The notes below the pieces were generated by a model that was not told the DNA's origin, ran no database searches, and saw only the letters and a program-made list of their open reading frames with translations. From the NCBI GenBank assembly GCA_947069175.1, contig CAMTDV010000013.1, positions 25,795,857-25,859,856 on the forward strand: 64,000 nucleotides of DNA, in the 5' to 3' direction. This DNA is from Scalesia atractyloides. Lineage: Eukaryota > Streptophyta > Magnoliopsida > Asterales > Asteraceae. The number at the start of each line of letters is the position of its first letter. Position 1 is the stretch's first letter. Of the stretch, positions 1-8,632 are shown one piece after another. The translations under genes and the position numbers were made by a program.

Positions 1-306
1 CAAACCCATAACACACCACTACACCACCCACTCAACATCTGAAATGATTTAACCAAACAAACCTTTTATGCTTTTCTTCTCATTCTTCTTCTTGAAAAAA
101 TACCGCCCGGGTAACGGCTATCAGTCAACGCGGTAATCACCAAACTTGCCTTTTCCTCACAATTAATTTAAGAATACGCTCCTAATCACAAACCTGGACT
201 CAAATCGAGCCAAACCGCGTTCAATTAGGCATCAGACAACTCGCACATACCCGATTTAAAACGAAATTTCTAAAACCGAAACTCAATTTGTGCGACCTTC
301 TTCATG

Positions 307-314
307 TATAAATA
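307..314 (+). promoter_or_regulatory. LTR TATA box
   Basis: TATAAATA followed by a G-rich stretch. It is conserved at 16589-16596 in the 3' LTR. It lies upstream of the tRNA-like array, so Pol II transcripts should include the array in their leader (inference). Confidence 0.6.
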
Positions 315-623
315 GAGGGCTCGGGAAACCCATTAGAGTGCACAAACACTCTCCCTAACTTTCTACGAACCTTTGACCCTCGGAAGCTTCGCCGGAAAAA
401 AACTCTCAACCCGCCGGAACCTCGCCGGAAAACCGAAGTAACCCCATTCGGTATATCTTTCGTCTATTCCTTCAATTTTATTAATCTCATGTGTAGTTAA
501 TTAAATTTTAATATAGGAATTGTTAAATGAATCAAAACAATCGGGTTTAACATTTATGTTTATTGAAATGAAGAAGATGAACCGGAGTAATGGTTTAAAA
601 GAAATAGAAATTCTATTTCAACC

Positions 624-1045
624 GATTAGTCACACAGCCCAGTTGGTTGGGCTGTGTTCGTATGAAGCCAAAGGTCCCGGGTTCGAGTGTTGGTTGTGAT
701 CCGTCGCTACGATAAACAAACCTTTTTACTTAAATCAAAACATGAAAGGAGTTAGTAAGCGTATAAAATTAATTAAAATATTATATCCAACGGGTTAGAC
801 ACATAGCCCAATTGGTCGGGCTGTGTGCACACACGAAGCTAAGGTCACGAGTTTGAGCCGGTTATGTACCATGGTCCCTATAATACACAAGCCTTTTTAT
901 TAAATCAGTACATGAAAAGAGTTAGTAAGTATATAAGAATAATTAAAATATAATATCCTTCGGGTTAGACACGTAGCCCAGTTGGCCGGGCTGCGTGCAC
1001 ACGAACGAAAGTCACGGGTTCAAGTCTTGAAGCGACGGGTTTGAG
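624..1045 (+). repeat. tRNA-like tandem array, 3 units, in outer 5' LTR
   Basis: Units start near 624, 793 and 963, a period of 169-170 bp. Each has a long stem enclosing an AGTTGG-type loop, then about 25 bp later a B-box-like GGTTCGAG or GTTTGAGC stretch, then an AT-rich spacer. Stem arms change together: in unit 2 CACATAGCCC faces GGGCTGTGTG, in unit 3 CACGTAGCCC faces GGGCTGCGTG, so an A-T pair became G-C. The stem is about 10 bp, longer than a normal 4-bp tRNA D-stem, so these are tRNA-like rather than tRNA genes. Confidence 0.75.
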
Positions 1046-2041
1046 GGGAATTATTCTGAATTATACAGAATTTTTTTTAATTTAACTAAACCCTTAATTA
1101 TTCTCCCAAAAATATATTATAACCAATTAATGTTACTTATAAATAAAAGTTTAAACAAATAAAATGAAATATATATAAATACTAATTATCTAATAAAAAT
1201 ATAAATAATAAGATGATTAAAAATATTAAATTCAAACAAAGGAATATGTTTTTAGCTAAATCGTTATGTGTATATTTAGGATAAAACGTTCGATCTTTCG
1301 GTATCTCCACTTCCCACTCGTGCGCAATCTTCAACGAACCTTATTCGCACCCACTGTGAGTGAATCTTACAACTCCCCTTTTATTTCATGTTTTTTGGGT
1401 GTATCATGTGTCGCTAAATATATTGTTATCTCAATTATATAAATCTCGTGCTATTACCATTATGTGATCTAACGTGCTATGTGATGTTTCTGTTTATTGC
1501 CATTTAGTGTTTATAATCTCATTGCAGTCAATTTCTCACATTAGGCCATTTGTTCCCCATAACCTACGGTGGAGCGCCTCGTAGGCTAATATACGAGATC
1601 AGCTTCGTTTGATTGAGCTTCGATCTTGCAGCACATCGCTTATCGTGCACACATATACATTTTTTAGTTGAAGATAGATGAGATGGTTTGTGATTTAGAT
1701 AACATACACGGCGTCCCATATTTGGTTAAAGCACATTTTTATAAAATACTAAATATATCATTTTTCTTAATGAAAAAAAGGGATTCACTCGCCAACTTAT
1801 GTTGACCCAAACTTTACTTTTACACATGATACAGGTGAGCAGGTTTGAAGCGTGATCACATAGGATATGGGCCTTAGAAGATTTAAAACGTTATTTGCAA
1901 GTTTGTTTGGAACAATATTGTGTTTGTTTGAATATGTGTTATTGAATATTTTAATTAAGTTCGAAATAAATGTCATGAGCTTTGATGAAAACTCAATCAT
2001 GCCCCGACTACCTTATCCGCTACGGGTCAGGGTGTGAAGAT

Positions 2042-2053
2042 TGGTATCAGAGC
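2042..2053 (+). promoter_or_regulatory. Primer binding site (initiator tRNA-Met type)
   Basis: TGGTATCAGAGC starts three bases after the LTR end. This is the standard complement of the 3' end of plant initiator tRNA-Met used by many Ty3 and copia elements. Confidence 0.85.
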
Positions 2054-2760
2054 TAATGATATAGGGATATAGGATATGTTATTAGACCCTTAGAGCCTAT
2101 ACTATAGTCAATTAGAATTTAATTGCTTACATTTAAGTTGGTTACATGCAAACTTATGACATTTACTTATTTTACACTTCTCTCACACACAATTGCATGC
2201 GAACACTTTAATTGCTACTTGATTATGTGGTACATTCAACGTGTTATAAATTTTGTCAATATAACATGTATATATATATATACACGCATATGTTACCGTC
2301 ATAACACCCGTCTGCGATTCTCACATACTAAACATTTTCTTACTTTTCTTTTTAAAAATTTGTGATGTTTTATTTTCAAATCTCATCAAAGTGAGTTCTT
2401 ACGACGGGCATGTAGTAGCTGGAAAGGTACAAGTACCAGTATTCGGAACGTCCTGTCTAGGATTGACATTCGTATAAATTCAAAGTAACGGACCAGTTTG
2501 CCTACCTGGGGACTAACGATGAGAGTACAAAGGACCTATTAGGCCAAAGCATGCCACACCAAACGTCATGTGAACTAACCCCACTTTGATTGTCACCGTG
2601 TCCATACCAGGACACCTTCCGACCTTATACCTCGCAATCATGTTTTACGATTTTCAATCGGGTTGTGCGTGTGTTATCAGGACAAAACCAATGTGAAACC
2701 TACGAAGCCCAGTAGTCATGGGAGCCCACATGACTACCTAGGCCAAGTATGGGGTACATA
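2054..2760 (+). other. Leader of outer element, interrupted by element A
   Basis: Non-coding leader between primer site and gag. Bases 2373-2620 are highly similar to 5488-5731 in element A. The leader stops at 2760, where element A is inserted, and resumes at 11111: the text around GGGGCCCA and the GCAAAGCCCAAG stretch there aligns with 5836-5920 of element A. No gene is seen in it. Confidence 0.75.
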
Positions 2761-2944
2761 TGTAACATCCGTAAAAAACCGGATTTACCAAACCCGCTCC
2801 GTTTATTAACCGAACAATCAGTTAAAAATTTCGTTGCGTATTTAATGCCCAAATTAATTTTAAACGTTACATAATTAATAAGTATATTGGAATATATAAT
2901 TATATTTGAAAAAGTATTAAAAATAAGAAAATAAAAATAAAAGG

Positions 2945-3025
2945 CTGCTGCCGGGTTTCGAACCCGGGTCAGCCAGCGAATCAACAAAGACTTAACTTCC
3001 AACCATCCAACCACTGCGCCACTTG
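2945..3025 (-). other. tRNA-like Pol III-type A/B box, antisense in 5' LTR of element A
   Basis: Read on the minus strand, TGGCGCAGTGG matches the A-box consensus and GGTTCGAAACC matches the B-box consensus, about 46 bp apart. The T-arm CCGGG / CCCGG is a perfect 5-bp stem around TTCGAAA. The expected 7-bp acceptor stem is not found, so this is not a functional tRNA gene. The copy at 8817-8898 is nearly identical. It would direct transcription out of the element through the LTR start if active (inference). Confidence 0.6.
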
Positions 3026-3282
3026 TGTTTTTTGTGCATTAATGGAAACAATTAATTCATAACATAAGTCTCGAATTCAAAACCGACGCGCCCAATCGCA
3101 GTCGTCGGAAATCCTGACGATTTCGCCGAGATTGGACGGTTTCTTCAGTTTTAACCGAAGTCTTAACTACTACATCGGTTATAACCGACGTCTGAACCCG
3201 CGACACAAGTCATAACCGCCGGAAAACTTATTGACCGATGAATCAAGACGGAAAACGGACTAAATACGTCGATGTTCTGCCC

Positions 3283-3290
3283 TATAAATA
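3283..3290 (+). promoter_or_regulatory. LTR TATA box of element A
   Basis: TATAAATA in the 5' LTR, upstream of the tRNA-like array. The 3' LTR copy (near 9156) has lost one A and reads TATAATA. Confidence 0.6.
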
Positions 3291-3723
3291 CCCCCTCTAA
3301 CCTCTGCTAGCTTTTTCGCTCACAATCACACTTTTTCCCGACATAATTTCCCTCGCCGGAGAACTTCTGCAACTCGCCGGAAAACCGAGCCTTTCACCTC
3401 TGAGCCTTACTGAACCCCAGAGCTCACACCGAAGTCACCCACATTCATCTCAAGCTCGTTGAAGACCCACTGCCGCAGGACACAGTCGCCGGAATAGCTT
3501 GCTGTCACCAGAGTTTCGCCGGCGAAACAGAGGAGCCACTGTTCGGTATATTTTACACTTAATCTCTCGTTCTTTTATTAATCGCACCTGTAATTAATCA
3601 CAAGACACTAAAAGAACTTGATTAAAATCGATGAACCAGTCAGACTCCGATTCTGGTTAAGTCTGACGAAGAAGACGAAGTTCAGTATTGTATATGTTTA
3701 ATTAAAATCAAGATATATCTCAG

Positions 3724-4313
3724 GTTAGACACACAGTCCAGCGGTGGACTGTGTGCAAATAAAACACGCATACGTCCCGAGTTCGATTCTTGTCCCACGC
3801 ACACTCGCCTTAATAAAAATGTTCCTTTTTTTTAACCGAACCGGATTCCCTGCAATAGATGTTAAGTTTAATAAAAACCGGAATAATAACCAAGATAGAC
3901 ACACAGTCCAGTGGTGGACTGTGTGAACGTTTAATCACACGTCACGAGTTCGAGTCCGGACTACCGCACGGTCCTGATAATTATCAAACTTTTTATATAA
4001 GACAGAAATGAAATTATTTAGTTTGTATATAAGTATAATAAAAATCAGATTACTTAACAAGTTAGACACACAGTCCAGCGGTGGACTCGGGACTGTGTGT
4101 TAACCTAACCCACAGGTCCCGGGTTCGAGACCTGTGGAGAACACCGGTTGATGCATTAAAATCGTTTTTAAAAATAAATGATTTTCGGTTTAATTCAATT
4201 AGTATATAAATATAATTAAAAACAGAAATATTTCAGGTTAGACACGTAGCTCAGTTGGTAGAGCTGCGTGCACGCGAACGGGAGGTCTCGGTTCGAGCCT
4301 CACCCGGCGCACA
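3724..4313 (+). repeat. tRNA-like tandem array, 4 units, in 5' LTR of element A
   Basis: Units start at 3724, 3894, 4061 and 4237. Units 1-3 have CACACAGTCC facing GGACTGTGTG around a six-base loop; unit 3 has a 7-bp insertion (CTCGGGA-like) inside its hairpin, absent from the 3' LTR copy. Unit 4 is the most tRNA-like: TAGCTCAGTTGG fits the A-box and GGTTCGAGCC the B-box, with near-canonical spacing, and its stem is CACGTAGCTC / GAGCTGCGTG. Unit 3 also has a second perfect stem, CCACAGGTC / GACCTGTGG, enclosing the B-box. Acceptor stems are not recognisable. Confidence 0.78.
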
Positions 4314-5244
4314 CAATTACACAGTCTGACCGGTCAACAAGTCAACGGTCAACGGTCGCAAAAAGTCAACATTTTTTATTATTTTTATTTATTTATTTTA
4401 TTTAAAAATCAATTAAAAATACTTAAACATAACGTTTTTAAGGTTAGAAAATAGTCTTAAACTCACAAAAATATATCCAATCATCCTACTAAAATTGATT
4501 AATAAAATCCGCTTATTTACCAAACCATTATGTTATTATCTAGGTTAGTTTCACTCGTGGTTAAATCCAACTTCGTGCATATTCAACATCATCAACCGAA
4601 CGCACCCAATGTGAGTGAATCTTACAACTCCCCTTTTTAATTACACGTTTTGGGGTGTGTCACGTGTCACTAAAATTAACTCGTTTATTTAAACTTGTGC
4701 CATACCATATTGTGATCTAAACTTAGATTGTATATATTGTTTGTAGTTGTGTATTTCATATTGTCAAGTTATATGCAATTCATTCATTAGGCCCATCAGT
4801 TCCTCGTGAGAGACGAGTTGAGCAACGCGTGCCTCAAAACAAATCCATTATTGTTCGTGTGTGCATTATTCAATATTAAATGATTGGTGAATAAGTTTAC
4901 ATCTATTTTTACTCATGTGTGGTTGTGCACTTTATTTTATAATCATTTCAATAAACTTGTTCGAATGTTTTTCATAGATTCACTCGCCAACTTTTTGTTG
5001 ATCCAAAAACCATTTTTACACATGATACAGGTGAACAGGATGAAGTAGGGAAAACATAGGAAATGCCTTAGAAGAAAACAATGAAGTCTAGAATGTTGTT
5101 TAGGACATGATGTAATTATGATTGTAAATTTCCCATTAAATTGTATTAATGAATATGAAACGTTATAATAAATGTCATGAGCTTTGATGATAACCCAATC
5201 ATGCCCCGATCACCTTTTCCGCTGCGGGTCGGGGTGTGACAGAT

Positions 5245-5256
5245 TGGTATCAGAGC
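5245..5256 (+). promoter_or_regulatory. Primer binding site of element A
   Basis: TGGTATCAGAGC, three bases after the LTR end; same initiator tRNA-Met type as in the outer element. Confidence 0.85.
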
Positions 5257-5487
5257 CATGACTATAGGGATATAGGATAGGTTATTAGACCCTTAGAGCC
5301 TATACTATAGTTGCCTAAATTTTAATTGATTAGGTGGTTACATGCAAACTTATATATTTATTTGTTTCATATTTGTTTATACTTACAGTCAAACATACAT
5401 ACTTACATACACATTCATCATACATATTTCAATGTTCATATATTCAAATCATCTTCATACTTTTGTTATTCAAAGATTTTGTCTGAA

Positions 5488-5731
5488 TTTTCAAATCTCA
5501 TCAAAGTAAGTTCTGCGACGGGCATGTAGTAACTGGAAGGGTACAAGTACCGGTAGTCGGAACGTCCTGTCTAGGTTGGCATTCGTATAAATCCAATATA
5601 ACGGACCAGTTTGCCTACCTGGGGACTAACGATGAGAGTACGAAGGACCTATTAGGACAAAGCATGCCACACCAAACGTCGTTCGAACTAACCCCACTTT
5701 GAGGTGTCACCGTGTCTACACCCGGACACAT
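5488..5731 (+). other. Conserved non-coding leader block
   Basis: Nearly the same as 2373-2620 of the outer element, including GACGGGCATGTAGTA, CGGAACGTCCTGTCTAGG and ACCTGGGGACTAACGATGAG, while the LTRs of the two families are very different. No ORF explains the conservation. A packaging or dimerisation signal used by shared Gag is a reasonable inference. Confidence 0.6.
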
Positions 5732-6020
5732 TCCGAATATCATACGTTATATACATATTTCTCGATTTTCTCCGGGTTTTAGTGTACGTAACCAGGCTAA
5801 CACATGCGAACCATATGAAAAACCCGGTATTCATGGGGCCCACATGATTACGAAGGTGAAGTATGGCGGCATGCAAGGCCCAATGACGAGCAAAGCCCAA
5901 GACATCCTATGGATGTAGTAGATTTATTTTTCTATATTTATTTTATGAATGTTCATTCCTAAATACGATCCATGATCCCAAAAACATCCAACTCATACTC
6001 ATGATACGTATTCCTTGTAG

Positions 6021-7404
6021 ATGTCTTCTAGCCTCGCCTGTAGGAAGATGAGAGCAGGAAAAGCCCGCGAGCGCATGGCTGCCCTAATCGCTCAACAAAT
6101 GGCTGCCGTAATACCCAACATTGTAATTCAAGTCCAACAAGCACTTACCGCTAATCCTGTCAACCAAGAAGATCAAAATGTTATCAACCCTCCCCCAAAT
6201 ACCACTAAATGCACCTACAAGCATTTCAAATCCTGCGACCCTCCAAAATACGAAGGGACTGAAGGTGTCACCGCTCTCCTCCATTGGTTTGAAGAAATGG
6301 AGAACACTTTTCTAAATTGCGATTGCCCCGATGATCGCAAAGTGTGATATGCTACTGGTCGTTTATATGGAATAGCACTTACTTGGTGGAATACAGAGAA
6401 GGCCAAACGAGGCGTTGACGATGCTATGACTTTGACTTGGGAAGAGTTGAAGGAAATCATGACAAGACGGTTTTGCCAAGGAGCGAAATCAAGAAATTAG
6501 AAGATGAGTTCTATTCGTTGAAGCAAAAGGAAGGCGACCACACCACGTACAACAAAAGATTCCTCGAGTTAAATCAAATGGTTCCCAACTTGTTCACTCC
6601 CCTCTACCGTTTGATCGAGCACTACATTCGAGGTCTTCCGTAAAAATTCAAGACTCTGTAATAAGTACCACACCAGCAACTTTGGAAGCAGCAATGGAGT
6701 TAGCTACAGAGCTCACCGAAAACCGAATCCGGAACAAAGACTTCAAGGAGGAGAAGAAGAAGGATAAGGCATCGACTGAAACTTCAAACTCCACCCAAAC
6801 CGAATCCCCTTCTCAACCCACTTTTAAGAGAAAAAGAGACGGGCAACTTTTCGCTACTACACAACGTAATCAACCAATTTCACACGCCATACCCATCCAA
6901 GCTATCCCAATCACTCAAGTAGCACCCAACTCAACTTACCCAAATAAGAAACCATACCTTGGACCTCACCCTCGATGTAACACCTGTTTATATCACCACC
7001 CCCTTACCTTACCTTGTCGACTATGTGCAAATTGTGGACGCTATGGTCATTTGAGCAAGGTTTGCCACACCCCTCAAAACCAAATCTCTCCCCCTACTCA
7101 AAACATGATCCAAACCTATCAACAACCCCAATACCCCATGTTCCCTTATGTTCGAGCTTGTTTCAATTGTGGCGACCCTACCCACTATAGAAACACGTGC
7201 CCTCAATTGTTTAACATCATAAACGCCCAAGCTCAAGCAAACCCAGTTAACCAAGCAAATCAAGGAAACCAAATCGCTAGTCCACCAGCAAGAGGAAGAG
7301 TTTTCAACATCAACGCCAATCCTGTCGAAGATAATGACGGTCCAAACGAAACCACCCAACTAGTCCTCTTCACCGAAAATCAAGATTCAACTCCAATCGT
7401 TTAG
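6021..7404 (+). pseudogene. Decayed gag of element A
   Basis: Gag is the capsid/nucleocapsid protein of Ty3 elements. The start codon is at 6021, preceded by the same sequence context as the outer gag start at 11262. The capsid-like part runs to about 6640 and holds the CTYKHF...CDPPKYEG and LTWW motifs. It is broken by an in-frame stop at 6346-6348 (an Arg codon in the outer element), a frameshift near 6470 and a stop near 6642. The nucleocapsid part (6682-7404) is open and has two CX2CX4HX4C zinc knuckles, CANCGRYGHLSKVC and CFNCGDPTHYRNTC, preceded by a further cysteine-rich stretch. The ORF ends where protease would begin in the outer element; no pol follows. Confidence 0.85.
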
Positions 7405-7418
7405 TTTTATGTTTTTCT

Positions 7419-8340
7419 TTATGTTTTAGAATCACATAGAACCAATCATAACTTAAGGATAAAGCCAATGAAATTTTGACAAGAATATGGTGGATACGCC
7501 GCTGGTACTTCCTATATATAAGTATTCTCGCCAAAGGATCAGAGGCATTATCAGGCGGTTATGAGAAGTTCCATGTAGGATTTAGTATTGTCTTGGTTGA
7601 AATTTGTGTTACATTCATATCATCTCGCCATTTAAAGAAATTAGATTGTGTTCTATTTCTACATAAACTAACCTCTCCATCATAACAAACGAGAGAGGAA
7701 CTGTCACCATTCAAATATGTATGCTATCAGAACTTGGACTCAAATATTGGTTGTTGTGTTTATTTATGTTCTAAAGTTACATCATAGAACCAATCATAAC
7801 TTACTGATAAAACCAATGAAAATTTGACAAGAATATGGTGGATACACCGCTGGTAGTTCCTATATATAAGTATTCTTGTCAAAGGATCAGAGGCATTGTT
7901 AGACGGTTATGAGAAGTTCTATGTAGGATTTAGTAATTTCTTGGTACATTGGTGGTGGCGTTTATTTATGTTTAGAGTCACATCATAGAACCAATCATAA
8001 CTTACTGATAAAACCAATGAAAATTTGACAAGAATATGGTGGATACGCCGCTGGTACTTCCTATATATAAGTATTCTTGTCAAAGGATCAGAGGCATTGT
8101 TAGACGGTTATGAGAAGTTCTATGTAGGATTTAGTAATTTCTTGGTACATTGGTGGTGGCGTTTATTTATGTTTAGAGTCACATCATAGAACCAATCATA
8201 ACTTACTGATAAAACCAATGAAAATTTGACAAGAATATGGTGGATACGCCGCTGGTACTTCCTATATATAAGTATTCTTGTCAAAGGATCAGAGGCATTG
8301 TTAGACGGTTATGAGAACTTCCATGTAGGTTGTAGTATTA
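7419..8340 (+). repeat. About four tandem ~201-bp repeats replacing pol in element A
   Basis: Complete units start near 7758, 7960 and 8161 (202 and 201 bp). A first unit near 7419 is longer because it has about 150 bp of extra sequence at 7610-7757. Every unit carries GACAAGAATA and, about 35 bp on, TATTCTTGTC, a 10-bp stem that is perfect in the last three units (for example 8027-8036 with 8072-8081). The loop ends in the TATA-like CTATATATAAG. The repeats contain short ORFs that look fortuitous, and I do not recognise their origin. Confidence 0.85.
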
Positions 8341-8632
8341 GAAATTTTGTTTTAGGATATAACCCTATCCTTCCAAACATATCAAAACTCTTACGCATGA
8401 TATCATATTTAGTGAATCAACTCTGCTTATCAATATTTTTACCGTAGGCAACAAAAAGCGATTCCTGTAGCATGGTACTCAACCCTTACAAGGAACGTTA
8501 CCGCCTCAAATAAAAATTTAAACTCTTACTCTTTTTCTAAGTATGTAACTGTCAAACTAAATACCATCCTTTTTATACAAATATGTCACTACTTAAATTT
8601 CGGGACGAAATTTCTAAAAAAGCAGGGGATAC
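8341..8632 (+). other. 3' untranslated tail and polypurine tract of element A
   Basis: No coding sequence is seen. The end (8591-8632) has AAATTTCGGGACGAAATTTC followed by AAAAAAGCAGGGGATAC, the polypurine tract, directly before the 3' LTR. The outer element has a near-identical tail at 15976-16013. Confidence 0.7.

Larger units (their letters stand above)
1..2038 (+). mobile_element. 5' LTR (partial) of outer Ty3 chromovirus
   Basis: The sequence from base 1 matches 16286-18295 in order, so it is the upstream LTR of the same element, with about 270 bp missing beyond the window edge. It holds a TATA box (307-314), three tRNA-like units (624-1045) and the LTR end at 2036-2038, where the usual TGTGACA has lost one base. 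The primer binding site follows at once. Divergence from the 3' copy (many substitutions and small indels) makes this insertion clearly older than the element nested inside it. Confidence 0.85.
2761..5241 (+). repeat. 5' LTR of element A
   Basis: 2481 bp with TG...CA ends. Order: opposite-strand tRNA-like sequence (2945-3025), TATA box (3283-3290), CGCCGG-rich stretch, four tRNA-like units (3724-4313), then the conserved GTGAGTGAATC (4610-4620) and GATTCACTCGCC (4978-4989) pair shared with other LTR families here. Confidence 0.88.

Noticed and set aside
4237..4313. A genuine tRNA gene
   Set aside because: A and B boxes and spacing are good, but there is no acceptor stem, the T-stem pairs only partly, and the stem at the D-arm position is too long. 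Kept as tRNA-like.
7476..8447. Short ORFs beginning MTRIWWIRRWYF in the 201-bp repeats
   Set aside because: They end at different points and follow repeat identity; no sign of coding selection.
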